A DNA stretch of 64,000 nt from Phycisphaerales bacterium (GCA_020853095.1 JADYZN010000014.1:1-64000), one strand, 5' to 3'. Shown: positions 34,689 to 44,393, counted from the stretch's first letter. Made by a program: numbers and translations. Notes: a model not told the origin generated them from the letters alone.

Positions 34689-36059
34689 TTGAATTGCAAG
34701 TGTTTATTACTACTGGCTTTAGGTGGGATTGTGTCTGTTTCCGGTTGTGCGGGGCCGCCGCGGGTTGATCCGGCGGAGCGGATCGCACATGAATTGGGGT
34801 TGGGCCATGCCATCGAATATCGCGTGACAGGCGGGCCGGATGATGCGGCGGAGCTGTCGGGCGATTTGCTGACAATGGAGCAGGCAGTGCGGTGGGGTTT
34901 GGAGCATTCGCCGGAGGTTCAACAGGCGTTGGCGCGCACACGGTCGGCTCTGGCCGAGGCCCGGCAGGTTCGGTTGTTGCCCAATCCGATTCTCAGTGTT
35001 GTGTTCCGGTTTCCTGAAGGCGGGGGCAATCCAACGATCGAGGCGGGGTTGGCGGCGGAGTTGTTTTCGTTGTTGCGCCGGCCGGGCGAGATCAGGGTTG
35101 CGGACATGAAATTGCGGTCGGCCGGCGCTGAGGCGCTGACCGAAGCATTGGACGTGGTGCTGGGTGTGCAGGAGCGGTTTATCGAGGTGCAGGGGTTGGA
35201 GGCGGAACTGGCGTTGTTGGAACGACGACGCAAGGAATTGGAGGGGGTTCTGGAGCGTGAGAAGTCGCGAAAGTCGGCGGGCGAAGCATCGGGATTGGAC
35301 GTGTTGGGATTGAAGTTGGAACGCGCCAAAGTGGATGCAGACCTGCTGGACCGTCGATCGTCGTTGCGCGAGGCGCAACTGGGGCTGTCGAGGATCATCG
35401 GGATGCCTTCCGGTACGTTGCAATGGCGTGTTGTCGCGTGGCAACCTGAGGAGATGGATGGGGGCGATGAAACGGCGTGGATTGAATCCGCGCTGGAACG
35501 TCGGCCGGAAATTCAGGCGATTCGGTGGGAATTGGCGAGCCTGGGAGAACAAGCGGAATTGGCTTCATCGCCGTGGCTGGACGGTTCGGAAGCGGGCGTG
35601 GCGGCCGAGCGCGATGAGGGCAAATGGTCTGTGGGGCCGGCGGTGTCGGTGCCGATCCCGTTTCTGGATTGGGGACAGGCCAGAACGATGCGGGCGGAGG
35701 CGCACCTGGTGGAAGCCCGCCACAAGCTGACGCAGCTTCGTCGGCAGGTGATCGAGGAGGTTCGGCGGGCATGGGGTGTGGTGCGGGATGGGCAAAAAAC
35801 TCACGCATTGTTGCAGGATGAACTGATTCCGCTGCTCCAACAGCAGCAAGATCGTTTTCAGGCGATGTTTCTGGCCGGCGAGGTGGATCAGGCGCGTTTG
35901 CTGTTGGCGCAACAGCAGTTGCAGGAGGCGCTTGTTCGCAAAATCGAATTGGAATGCCGGCTGGCAACCGCCCAGGCCCGGCTGTCACGGGCGGCGGGAG
36001 GTGCGCGGGCGGCTCATCAGGACAAGTCAACAACTCAGAAAGTAAACGAGAGGAAATGA
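34689..36059 (+). CDS. czcC: TolC-family outer-membrane component CzcC
   Basis: It is the outer-membrane channel of a tripartite metal exporter. MNCKCLLLLALGGIVSVSGC read from TTG 34689 is a lipoprotein signal with GAGGA upstream, so I prefer it (456 aa). ATG 34617 is the other choice and lacks a Shine-Dalgarno. Two long helical repeats follow: TMEQAVRWGLEHSPEVQQALA near residue 65 and a second one in the C-terminal half. Its stop overlaps the czcB start (ATGA). Confidence 0.85.
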   Translation: MNCKCLLLLALGGIVSVSGCAGPPRVDPAERIAHELGLGHAIEYRVTGGPDDAAELSGDLLTMEQAVRWGLEHSPEVQQALARTRSALAEARQVRLLPNPILSVVFRFPEGGGNPTIEAGLAAELFSLLRRPGEIRVADMKLRSAGAEALTEALDVVLGVQERFIEVQGLEAELALLERRRKELEGVLEREKSRKSAGEASGLDVLGLKLERAKVDADLLDRRSSLREAQLGLSRIIGMPSGTLQWRVVAWQPEEMDGGDETAWIESALERRPEIQAIRWELASLGEQAELASSPWLDGSEAGVAAERDEGKWSVGPAVSVPIPFLDWGQARTMRAEAHLVEARHKLTQLRRQVIEEVRRAWGVVRDGQKTHALLQDELIPLLQQQQDRFQAMFLAGEVDQARLLLAQQQLQEALVRKIELECRLATAQARLSRAAGGARAAHQDKSTTQKVNERK

Positions 36060-37294
36060 AGATGAAAATCAGTCGAATCATCGGAATTGGATGTGTATTG
36101 GCGATGGCCTGGTGCGGCCCGTGGGCCGCCGGCAGCGACGACCACGATCATGATCACGAACACGATCATGGGCATGGAGAGACCGAACACGTTGACGAGG
36201 TGCGATTGAGCGCGGAGGAAATCGCCCGTCATGGGGTGAAAACCCAGCCGGTGAAACGCCAATCCAACGGTTCTTCCTTCACGGCCCCGGCGCGGGTGGC
36301 GTTGAACGCCGATGCGTTGGCGCACGTGGGTTCGCCATTGAGCGGCCGGGTGGTGGAACTGAAGGCCAAACTGGGGGATGAGGTGAAAAAAGGGGATGTG
36401 GTTTTGGTGCTGGAGAGCGCGGAGCTGGCCGAGGCGCAGGGGGAATTGCTGGTGAGATTCGCCGAGGTGAAGGTGGCCGAGATGGCGGTCGCTCCGGCAA
36501 AGCGGGCATACGAGCGGGCGAAGAAATTGTTTGAGGATCACGAGGGGATCGCCGAGGCGGAGGTGTATCGCCGGCAGACGGAGTGGGAACTGGCCGAGGG
36601 GAAACTGGCCGGCGCGCTGGCCGCGCAGTCTGCGGCCGAGAACCGGCTTCGGTTGTTGGGGATGGACCCGCCGGCGATGGATCGACTGAAGAAAGACCAG
36701 GCGATTCAGTGGCGCTTTGACGTTCGCAGTCCGATCGACGGGAAGGTGATCGAGCGGGAGGTGACGCTCGGCGAATGGATCGGCGCGGATCGGGATGCGT
36801 TGATGGTGGTGGCGGATGTGTCGAGGTTGTGGGTGATCGCGGAGGTTCCTGAAAGCCGGTTGGCGGAGGTGAGCGAAGGGTCGGCGGCCTGGGTGGAGGT
36901 TGCGGGGAAAAAAGAAGTGGCGGGGAAGATCGGCCATGTCGCGGCGGTATTGAACGCCCAATTGCGCACGGCGGCGGTGCGGATTGAATTGGAGCACAGC
37001 GATGGATTGCGCGCGGGGATGTTCGTGCGGGCGCGAATCGGCGATGGGGCGGCCGAAGGGGTGCTGGCGGTTCCCGCCGGCGCGGTGCAGGTGGTCGAAG
37101 GTGGGCCGGCCGTGTTCGTGGCGGTGGATGGGGAGGAAAACACGTTTGCCAAACGGGGGGTGAAGCTTGGGAAACAGTTGGCGGAGCAGGTGGAAATCGT
37201 GCAGGGGTTGAAGGAAGGGGAACAGGTGGTGGTGGAAGGAGCGTTTATTTTGAAGGCGGAGATGGGCAAAGAGGGCGTGGGGCATGAGCATTGA
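36056..37294 (+). CDS. czcB: Periplasmic adaptor CzcB with His-rich N-terminus
   Basis: This 412-aa membrane fusion protein links CzcA to CzcC. After the signal peptide (about 25 residues) comes a His/Asp cluster (DDHDHDHEHDHGHGETEH) that should bind divalent metal. It is followed by a lipoyl/hairpin region (residues 75-200) and beta domains (DVRSPIDGKVIEREV, VPAGAVQVVEGGPAVFVAV). ATG 36056 overlaps the czcC stop; ATG 36062 is better spaced from AGAGGA and may be the true start. Confidence 0.9.
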   Translation: MKMKISRIIGIGCVLAMAWCGPWAAGSDDHDHDHEHDHGHGETEHVDEVRLSAEEIARHGVKTQPVKRQSNGSSFTAPARVALNADALAHVGSPLSGRVVELKAKLGDEVKKGDVVLVLESAELAEAQGELLVRFAEVKVAEMAVAPAKRAYERAKKLFEDHEGIAEAEVYRRQTEWELAEGKLAGALAAQSAAENRLRLLGMDPPAMDRLKKDQAIQWRFDVRSPIDGKVIEREVTLGEWIGADRDALMVVADVSRLWVIAEVPESRLAEVSEGSAAWVEVAGKKEVAGKIGHVAAVLNAQLRTAAVRIELEHSDGLRAGMFVRARIGDGAAEGVLAVPAGAVQVVEGGPAVFVAVDGEENTFAKRGVKLGKQLAEQVEIVQGLKEGEQVVVEGAFILKAEMGKEGVGHEH

Positions 37295-37300
37295 TGAGTG

Positions 37301-37368
37301 TGGAGGGCGGTGGTTCTCCGCCGTCGGGGGAGGCAGAAATTTCGGCGTCGCGGGAGCGACGCCCTCCA
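37301..37368. repeat. Palindromic repeat unit between czcB and czcA
   Basis: Outer arms TGGAGGGC (37301-37308) and GCCCTCCA (37361-37368) are perfect complements. They enclose a small hairpin (GGCGG/CCGCC) and a perfect 8-bp stem GGCGTCGC-GGGA-GCGACGCC at 37344-37363. It looks like a mobile REP/BIME-like element and could also reduce czcA expression relative to czcCB. Confidence 0.6.
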
Positions 37369-37412
37369 GGTTGTGGCGGTGATGTGGTTCGGCAAGATCA
37401 AAGGATGCGAAC

Positions 37413-40400
37413 ATGCTTGAGCGGTTGTTGAAATTTTCGGTGGAGCATCGGTTTCTGGTCGTGATGCTGACGGCGCTGGCGGCGGGGGTGGGGGTGTGGT
37501 CGGTTCGACACGTGGCGATCGACGCGGTGCCGGACATCACCAGCAATCAGGTGCAGATCAACACGGAATACGCGGCGTTGTCCCCCACGGAGATCGAGAC
37601 GAGGGTGACTTATCCGGTGGAGACGGCGCTGGCGGGGATTTCGGGGTTGAAACAGACCCGATCGATCAGCCGAAACGGATTTTCGCAGGTGACGGCGGTG
37701 TTTGATGATGGGGTGGATTTGTATTTCGCCCGCCAGCAGGTGGCGGAACGACTGGCCTCGGCGCGCGACCAGTTGCCGGCCGGCGCCCAGCCGCAAATGG
37801 GGCCGATCACCACCGGTCTGGGTGAAGTGTACATGTGGGCGGTGCAGTTTGAGCATCCGCAGGGCGTCGGGGCGGCCGTGCGGGATGGACAGGCGGGGTG
37901 GCAGTCGGATGGAAGCTATCTGACGGTGGAAGGGGAGCGGCTCAAAAGCGACGTGGAGCGGGCGAGTTATCTGCGGACGGTGCAGGACTGGATCATCCGG
38001 CCGCAATTGAAGGGGATTCAGGATGTGGCGGACATCGACGCGATCGGCGGGTACGTCAAACAATATCACGTCACCCCCGACCCGATGAAGCTGGTCAGTT
38101 ACGGACTGAGTTTCGCGCAGGTGATCGAGGCGCTGGAGCGAAACAACGCCAGCATCGGCGCCGGTTACATCGAGCGCGGGGGGGAGGCGTTGAACGTGAA
38201 GGTGGATGGGCGGATCGAATCGGTTCAGCAGATCATGCAGGTGGTGGTGGCCGTTCGACAGGGGACGCCGATCACCATCGCGCAGGTGGCGCAGGTGGGG
38301 ATCGGGCGTGAATTGCGCACCGGCTCCGCGTCGGGAAACGGGCGGGAGCTGGTGGTCGGGACGGCGATGATGCGGATCGGCGGCAACAGCCGGACGGTGG
38401 CGGCCGCGGTGGATCGGAAACTGGCACAGGTGAACCTGTCGTTGCCGCCGGATGTGGTTGCCAAGCCGGTGCTTAACCGCATGAAACTGGTGGATGCGAC
38501 CATCGGCACGGTGCGGAAAAATCTGGTGGAGGGGGCGATCCTGGTGATCGTGGTGCTGTTCGTGCTGCTGGGGAATTTTCGAGCGGCGCTGCTGACGTCG
38601 CTGGCGATTCCGATTTCGATGCTGTTGACGGCCACCGGCATGGTGCAAAGCGGCATCAGCGGCAACCTGTTGAGCCTGGGAGCGATCGATTTCGGCCTGA
38701 TCGTCGATGGATCGGTCATCCTGGTGGAAAACTGTCTGCGCAGACTGGCCGAACGGCAGCACGAGTTGGGCCGGAAACTCACGCTCCGCGAGCGGCTGGA
38801 CACGGTCTTCGCCGCCAGCAAACAGGTGCGTTCGGCGACGGCGTTCGGCGAGGCGATCATCATCACGGTCTATCTGCCGATCCTGGCGTTGACGGGGATC
38901 GAGGGGAAGATGTTTCGGCCGATGGCGATCACGGTGATTTTCGCGCTGACGGCGGCGTTCGTGCTGTCGTTGACGTTCGTGCCGGCGATGCTGGCCATCC
39001 TGATGCGGGGAAAAATCAAGGAAAAGGAGAATTTCTTGATCCGGCTGGCCAAGTGGGCCTATGAGCCGACCGTCCGGCTGGCGGTGCGGTGGCGGTGGGG
39101 CGTGATGGGGGTGGCGGCCGGCGCGTTCGTGCTGTCGATGGCGCTGTTCACCCGGCTGGGGCAGGAGTTTGTCCCGACGCTGGATGAACAGGACATCGCG
39201 ATGCACGCGATCCGGATTCCATCCACCGGCATCACACAATCCACGATGATGCAGATGGAGGTGGAGAAGGCGATCAGCGCGATTCCGGAGGTGGAATTCG
39301 TCTTTTCAAAGACCGGGACGGCCGAGATGGCGGCCGATCCGATGCCGGCGAACGTGTCCGATGCGTTTGTCATCCTTAAGCCGAGGGATCAATGGCGAAG
39401 CGAGGCGCAAATGGGAGAGTTGATCGAACGGATGGAACGCCAGGTCGAGCCGGCGCACGAAAACCATTCGGACAAGGAGCATGGGCACGGTTCATTGCCT
39501 GAAGGTCACAAGGGCAAATTGATCCGGCTGATCGAGCTGACGGTCGGTCAACTGGCGGGGAACAATTATGAATTCACCCAGCCGATCCAGATGCGGTTCA
39601 ACGAGTTGATTTCCGGGGTGCGGTCGGACGTGGCGGTGAAGGTGTATGGGGATGATTTTGACCGGATGAGACAAACGGCCGCGCGGATCGCCGGGGTGTT
39701 GGAGAATGTGAAAGGGGCGGCGGACGTGAAGGTGGAACAGACCCAGGGGCTTCCGATGTTGCAGGTGGTGATCGACCGCGAGGCGGCATCGCGTCACGGA
39801 TTGAACGTGGTGGATGTGCAGGAGGTGATCGCGGCGGCGGTGGGAGGGCGCGAGGCGGGGCAGATGTTTGAAGGGGACCGGCGGTTTGACGTGGTGGTGC
39901 GGTTGCCGGAAGGGTTGAGAGGGGATGTTTCGGAGCTGGCGAACCTGCCGATTCCGTTGCCGGCCGGAGATTCAAAAGGAGGCTCGCACGTGGCACTCGC
40001 GGCGGAGGGCGCAGGGCAGGATGCGGATCGGGTGGGATTTGTGCCGCTGGATGCGGTGGCGGAGATCAAGATGGTGGAGGGGCCGAACCAGATCAGCCGG
40101 GAAAATGGCAAACGGCGCGTGGTGGTGCAGGCCAATGTGCGGGGGAGGGACATCGCATCGTTTGTGGAGGAGGCGCAGTCGGCCATCGCGGCCCAGGCGG
40201 CGCCGTCGCCGGGAACGTGGCTGGACTGGGGCGGGCAGTTTGAACATCTGATGGAGGCGCGACAACGCCTGGCGGTGGTGGTTCCAGCCTGCTTTTTCCT
40301 GATTTTCGTGCTGCTGTTCAGCACGTTCAACAGCGCCAAATACGCGGTGATGGTTTTTACCTGCGTGCCGCTGGCGCTGGGGGGCGGCGTGGCGGCGTTG

Positions 40401-40784
40401 TGGATGCGCGGGATGCCCTTCAGCATCTCGGCGGCGGTGGGATTCATCGCGCTCAGCGGCGTGGCGGTGTTGAACGGGCTGGTGATGATCACGTTCATCA
40501 ATCAGCTCAGACAGGAAGGGCGTTCGCTGGAGGAGTCGATCGTGGCCGGATCGTTGACAAGATTGCGGCCGGTGATGATGACGGCGCTGGTGGCGTCGCT
40601 GGGGTTTGTGCCGATGGCCCTGGCCAACGGAACGGGCGCGGAGGTGCAAAAACCGCTGGCGACGGTGGTGATTGGAGGGATTGTTTCCTCAACGTTTTTG
40701 ACGTTGGTGGTGTTGCCTGCGCTCTATCGCATCTGGCATCGTCCCGAAGCCAACCTGTCCGCCAAAACACGTTTTGAGGATTGA
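37413..40784 (+). CDS. czcA: Heavy-metal efflux RND transporter CzcA
   Basis: This 1,123-aa inner-membrane pump uses the proton gradient. It has 12 predicted membrane helices in two halves. The TM4 motif DFGLIVDGSVILVEN of the Zn/Co/Cd HME group is present, and HVAIDAVPDITSNQVQ is at the N-terminus. A His-rich loop (HSDKEHGHGSLPEGH) in the periplasmic region could bind metal. It is separated from czcB by 118 bp containing a palindromic repeat. Zn, Co or Cd export is likely; Ni or Cu cannot be excluded from sequence alone. Confidence 0.93.
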   Translation: MLERLLKFSVEHRFLVVMLTALAAGVGVWSVRHVAIDAVPDITSNQVQINTEYAALSPTEIETRVTYPVETALAGISGLKQTRSISRNGFSQVTAVFDDGVDLYFARQQVAERLASARDQLPAGAQPQMGPITTGLGEVYMWAVQFEHPQGVGAAVRDGQAGWQSDGSYLTVEGERLKSDVERASYLRTVQDWIIRPQLKGIQDVADIDAIGGYVKQYHVTPDPMKLVSYGLSFAQVIEALERNNASIGAGYIERGGEALNVKVDGRIESVQQIMQVVVAVRQGTPITIAQVAQVGIGRELRTGSASGNGRELVVGTAMMRIGGNSRTVAAAVDRKLAQVNLSLPPDVVAKPVLNRMKLVDATIGTVRKNLVEGAILVIVVLFVLLGNFRAALLTSLAIPISMLLTATGMVQSGISGNLLSLGAIDFGLIVDGSVILVENCLRRLAERQHELGRKLTLRERLDTVFAASKQVRSATAFGEAIIITVYLPILALTGIEGKMFRPMAITVIFALTAAFVLSLTFVPAMLAILMRGKIKEKENFLIRLAKWAYEPTVRLAVRWRWGVMGVAAGAFVLSMALFTRLGQEFVPTLDEQDIAMHAIRIPSTGITQSTMMQMEVEKAISAIPEVEFVFSKTGTAEMAADPMPANVSDAFVILKPRDQWRSEAQMGELIERMERQVEPAHENHSDKEHGHGSLPEGHKGKLIRLIELTVGQLAGNNYEFTQPIQMRFNELISGVRSDVAVKVYGDDFDRMRQTAARIAGVLENVKGAADVKVEQTQGLPMLQVVIDREAASRHGLNVVDVQEVIAAAVGGREAGQMFEGDRRFDVVVRLPEGLRGDVSELANLPIPLPAGDSKGGSHVALAAEGAGQDADRVGFVPLDAVAEIKMVEGPNQISRENGKRRVVVQANVRGRDIASFVEEAQSAIAAQAAPSPGTWLDWGGQFEHLMEARQRLAVVVPACFFLIFVLLFSTFNSAKYAVMVFTCVPLALGGGVAALWMRGMPFSISAAVGFIALSGVAVLNGLVMITFINQLRQEGRSLEESIVAGSLTRLRPVMMTALVASLGFVPMALANGTGAEVQKPLATVVIGGIVSSTFLTLVVLPALYRIWHRPEANLSAKTRFED

Positions 40785-40918
40785 ACCCGTTGCGTGGGCG
40801 TAGTATGCTGGCGTGCGCCCGGACAGGCGTCAAGGACGTAAATAATCTCTAATTATTACAGGAAAGCACGCTGTTTACCTTGTCCGGACAGACGGCGGGC
40901 TTTTCAGGAATCAGGATC
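40785..40918. promoter_or_regulatory. Intergenic control region before the DegT-type gene
   Basis: CCGGACAG occurs twice in the same orientation (40819-40826 and 40884-40891). Between them is an AT-rich dyad (AATAATCTCTAATTATT at about 40840-40857), striking in this GC-rich genome. A promoter and operator for the 40.9-43.2 kb genes are likely here, but no clean -35/-10 pair stands out. Confidence 0.35.
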
Positions 40919-42223
40919 ATGGCAACCACAGTTAGTTCCAGTTCATTGGCGATTAATGGGGGTCCCAAGGCGGTTGAAAAGCTGGATGAAAAGCTGTTTC
41001 ACTGGCCGATCGTGACGTCTGAGGATGAACAGGCGGTATTGGAGGTGCTGCGAGCCGGCAATATGTCGGGCACCGACATCACCCAGAAATTCGAGGCCGA
41101 ATGGGGCCAGTACCTGGGTACGCGCTATAACCTGGGGCATTGCAACGGAACGATGGCGTTGTTGTCGGCGATGTTCGCGGTGGGGCTGGGCCGGGGCGAT
41201 GAGTTGATTCTGCCGTCGATCACCTACTGGGCCAGCGGCCTGCAGGCCTATTCGCTGGGGGCGACGCCGGTCTTTGCCGACATCGATCCGGTCACGCTGA
41301 CGATTGATCCCAAGGACATCGAACACCGCATCACGCCGAAAACCAAGGCGATTTGCGTGGTCCACTATTGCGGGCATCCATGCGACATGGATGCGATCCT
41401 GCCCATCGCCCGCAAGCACAAGCTGAAAGTGATCGAGGATGTCTCGCACGCACAGGGGACGCTATATAAAGGCAGGCGGGTGGGTGCGATGGGCGACGTG
41501 GCGGGCATCTCGATGATGGCCGGCAAGAGCTTTCCGATCGGTGAAGGGGGGATGTTCAGCACCAACGATTCGCAGATTTATCAGCGGGCCGTGGCGTTTG
41601 CTCATTATGAACGCATCGGCGGCGAAGTGACCGACCCGAAGTTGCGCAGCCAGTGCATCGGCGAAGGCCGGATCAGCGCGCTGCCGCTGGGCGGGGTGAA
41701 AGGTCGGATGAATCAGACCTCGTCGGCGATGGGCCGGGTGCAGTTGAAGCATTATGAGAAGCGGATCAAGGAGATTCAGGATGCGCTCAACCGGTTCTGG
41801 GATTTGCTGGAAGGCGTTCCGGGGATTCGTCCGCACCGGCCGGCCAAGGGGAGCGGATCGACCATGGGCGGATGGTACAACCCGCTGGGCCATTATCTGC
41901 CCGAAGAATTGGGCGGCCTGCACGTGGACAAATTTGTCAAAGCGGTCGATGCCGAGGGTGGCAGGGTGGGGCGGAACATCAACTTTCCGCTGCATCTAAG
42001 CCCGGTGTTTTTGCAGGCGGATATCTATCGCGATGGGAAGCCGACCCGAAACGCCTTTACGGATCGGGACGTTCGCCAACCGGCCGGTTCGTTGCCGCAC
42101 AGCGAGGCCGCAGGCGAGCGGTGCGTCGGCGTGCCCTATTTCAAGCACGATGATGCGCAGGCCATCGCACGGTACGCCGAAGCCTACAAGAAAGTGGCGC
42201 TGCGGGCGGATGAATTGCTGTAA
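40919..42223 (+). CDS. DegT/DnrJ/EryC1/StrS-family aminotransferase-like protein
   Basis: This 434-aa PLP-dependent protein is of the kind that forms amino sugars from keto sugars. VIEDVSHAQGTLYKG provides the cofactor-contacting Asp and Gln. AGISMMAGKSFPIGEGG holds the Lys for the internal aldimine, and GTRYNLGHCNGTMAL is near the N-terminus. ATG 40919 has AGGA upstream. It is 36 bp from a Gfo/Idh/MocA gene, a pair often found where a keto sugar is made and then aminated or degraded. Substrate unknown. Confidence 0.88.
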   Translation: MATTVSSSSLAINGGPKAVEKLDEKLFHWPIVTSEDEQAVLEVLRAGNMSGTDITQKFEAEWGQYLGTRYNLGHCNGTMALLSAMFAVGLGRGDELILPSITYWASGLQAYSLGATPVFADIDPVTLTIDPKDIEHRITPKTKAICVVHYCGHPCDMDAILPIARKHKLKVIEDVSHAQGTLYKGRRVGAMGDVAGISMMAGKSFPIGEGGMFSTNDSQIYQRAVAFAHYERIGGEVTDPKLRSQCIGEGRISALPLGGVKGRMNQTSSAMGRVQLKHYEKRIKEIQDALNRFWDLLEGVPGIRPHRPAKGSGSTMGGWYNPLGHYLPEELGGLHVDKFVKAVDAEGGRVGRNINFPLHLSPVFLQADIYRDGKPTRNAFTDRDVRQPAGSLPHSEAAGERCVGVPYFKHDDAQAIARYAEAYKKVALRADELL

Positions 42224-42259
42224 TTTTGGCAAATATCTGAAAAGAAAAAGGTTTTTAAG

Positions 42260-43174
42260 ATGGCGGAGTCATTGCGCATCGGTTTGATCGGGCTGGACAC
42301 ATCCCACGCGCCGGCGTTTGCGCGGTTGTTCAACGTGGCGGACGATCCGGAGCATCTGTCCGGCGGAAAAGTGGTCACGGCGTATCCGGGCGGATCAAAG
42401 GATTTTGAGTTGAGCTGGTCGCGGGTGGGCAAGTTTACGGAGGAAATCCGTGACAAGTTCGGCGTGTCGATGGTGGACAGCCCCGAGGCGGTGGCCGAGG
42501 CATCGGACCTGGTCCTGATGACGGCCGTCGATGGGCGGGTGCATCGTGAATTGTTTGAGCGGATCGTCAAGTTCAAACGCCCGACGTTCATTGACAAGCC
42601 GCTGGCCACCACCAGCGAGGATGCGAAGGCGATTTTCAAGCTCGCCGGGGACCATGGCGTCGCGGTGATGAGCTGCTCGTCGCTGCGATATGCCGACAGC
42701 TTGACCGATGCGCTGAAGGATCCCAAGGCGCAGGAACTGGGGCGGGTTGTCGGATGTGATGTTTATGGGCCGATGGATATCCAGCCGCCGTTGCCGGGGC
42801 TTTTCTGGTATGGCATCCACACCGTTGAGATCATGAGTTACGTGATGGGGCTGGGATGCAAACAAGTGCGGGTGGCGACCAGCGAGAAGTTCGACCTGAT
42901 CACCGGCATCTGGGAAGATGGCCGGATGGCCAGCATCCGCGGGAATCGCAATGAAAACTGGACCTATGGCGTCACGCTGCAACGCGAAAAGGGCGCTCAA
43001 TATGTCAACATGAGCGTCAACAAGCGTTCGTATTACGCCAACATGCTGACGGCGATTATGGCGACGCTGCCCAACGGCAAGAGCGATGTGCCGGCCGCCG
43101 AGACGATGCAGGTCATCCGGTTCCTGGAAGCGGCCAACCAAAGCCGATCGTCCGGAAATTCGGTTGATCTGTAG
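42260..43174 (+). CDS. Gfo/Idh/MocA family oxidoreductase
   Basis: This 304-aa NAD(P)-binding protein has an N-terminal Rossmann domain (LRIGLIGLDTSHAPAFARLF), IDKPLATTSEDAK with the catalytic-site Lys, and YGIHTVEIMSYVMG in the C-terminal domain. The glycine motif is unusual (GLIGLDTSH instead of GxGxxG/A). It is shorter than the gene at 18678. It probably works with the aminotransferase just upstream on the same sugar compound. No signal peptide is seen. Confidence 0.85.
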   Translation: MAESLRIGLIGLDTSHAPAFARLFNVADDPEHLSGGKVVTAYPGGSKDFELSWSRVGKFTEEIRDKFGVSMVDSPEAVAEASDLVLMTAVDGRVHRELFERIVKFKRPTFIDKPLATTSEDAKAIFKLAGDHGVAVMSCSSLRYADSLTDALKDPKAQELGRVVGCDVYGPMDIQPPLPGLFWYGIHTVEIMSYVMGLGCKQVRVATSEKFDLITGIWEDGRMASIRGNRNENWTYGVTLQREKGAQYVNMSVNKRSYYANMLTAIMATLPNGKSDVPAAETMQVIRFLEAANQSRSSGNSVDL

Positions 43175-43262
43175 ATCAGCCGAAACGGGTATACCAAGGA
43201 TCCTCGGCTTGCCCCATTCGTGACGGCAATTACATTAAAATCCCTCGATCGGAGATTATAAT

Positions 43263-43304
43263 CCCTTCGCCCGATGGCTGAATCATCGGGCGAAGGGTTT
43301 TTTT
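43263..43304 (+). terminator. Strong rho-independent terminator, 12 bp before the next start codon
   Basis: A perfect 13-bp stem (43263-43275 with 43285-43297) and 9-nt loop are followed by seven T. It ends the oxidoreductase transcript. The Shine-Dalgarno AAGGA of the next gene starts right after the T run, and a TATAAT hexamer overlaps the foot of the stem (43257-43262). Confidence 0.88.
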
Positions 43305-43316
43305 AAGGAATATTGC

Positions 43317-44393
43317 ATGGCCATCCCAGTGAAGGTCGTCACCATCGCCCAGGCCACCCCGCACAATCCCCGTCATTCAGAGCCGGCGATGATCGAGCTG
43401 AAAGATGGCTCGTTGATGATCGTCTGGCAGGAGTTTGATGGCAGTGAATTGGGAGCGGATGATCACGCGCCGGGTCATCTTTCGACCATGGTCTCCCGCG
43501 ACGGTGGCATGAGTTGGGGCGAACGGCGGGTGTTGGTGGAGAATCTGCCCGGCGATGTCAACGTATTCAGCCCGAGCCTGATCCGTTCACGGGAGGGGGA
43601 TATTCTGATGGTGTTTTTCCGGTACAACGAATTTGTGCCTGAAAAACCGCCCTCCACGACCGCATATCTGTGGCGGTCTTGCGATGAAGGGAAGACCTTT
43701 ACGCCAGTGTCGTTGCTCTGGTCATGCAGGCCTCTGGCATTTGCCAGCGGAGTGATTAAACGCTTGAAAAGCGGGCGACTGTTGATGCCGATTTGCCGGC
43801 AGACGGGCCAGGTTTGGTCGCCGACCGACCATGAAGTTTCCGGATCGGCCTACAGCGACGACGATGGCCGTTCGTGGACGATCAGCGATGGCTGGGTCGA
43901 TCTGCCGATGCGCGGGGCGATGGAGCCGCACGTCGCCGAACTGCCCGATGGCCGCGTGATGATGGTCGCGCGGACGCAGTTGGGGGCGGTGTTTCAGTCG
44001 ATCTCATCCGATGGCGGCATCACCTGGAGCAAGGGACAGACCACGGGATTGAAAGCGCCCGAATCGTGTCCGGAACTGGTCAATCTTCCCGATTCGGATG
44101 ATTTGCTGATCGTCTGGAACAACAGCGAATACGACATGAAATTCGGCAGTCATTACGGCAAACGCAGCCCGTTGACGCTGGCGGTTTCAAAGGATGGGGC
44201 AAAGACCTGGTCGGCACCGAAAAACGTCGTGGACGATCCCAAACGCTGTTATACCAACCCGGTGATCTATTTTATGCGGTCGGGCAGGTGCGTACTGGCG
44301 TGGTTTGAAATGGGATACAACGACAAATGGCAGATGTTCGGCCGTATCGACCTGCGGGGGGCGATCTTTGACCGGTCGTGGCTGGATCAATAG
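43317..44393 (+). CDS. Sialidase-like BNR/Asp-box beta-propeller protein
   Basis: This 358-aa protein has four Asp boxes (SRDGGMSWG, SDDDGRSWT, SSDGGITWS, SKDGAKTWS), the hallmark of sialidase-fold propellers. HSEPAMIELKDGSLMIVWQEF at the start is like planctomycete exo-alpha-sialidase-type genes. No signal peptide is present, so it would act inside the cell. True sialidase activity is not shown; other glycoside hydrolases share the fold. AAGGA precedes the ATG at 43317. Confidence 0.82.
   Translation: MAIPVKVVTIAQATPHNPRHSEPAMIELKDGSLMIVWQEFDGSELGADDHAPGHLSTMVSRDGGMSWGERRVLVENLPGDVNVFSPSLIRSREGDILMVFFRYNEFVPEKPPSTTAYLWRSCDEGKTFTPVSLLWSCRPLAFASGVIKRLKSGRLLMPICRQTGQVWSPTDHEVSGSAYSDDDGRSWTISDGWVDLPMRGAMEPHVAELPDGRVMMVARTQLGAVFQSISSDGGITWSKGQTTGLKAPESCPELVNLPDSDDLLIVWNNSEYDMKFGSHYGKRSPLTLAVSKDGAKTWSAPKNVVDDPKRCYTNPVIYFMRSGRCVLAWFEMGYNDKWQMFGRIDLRGAIFDRSWLDQ

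Noticed and set aside
37398-39239. 613-codon His/Arg-rich frame opposite czcA
   Set aside because: Antisense shadow of a clear RND transporter gene.
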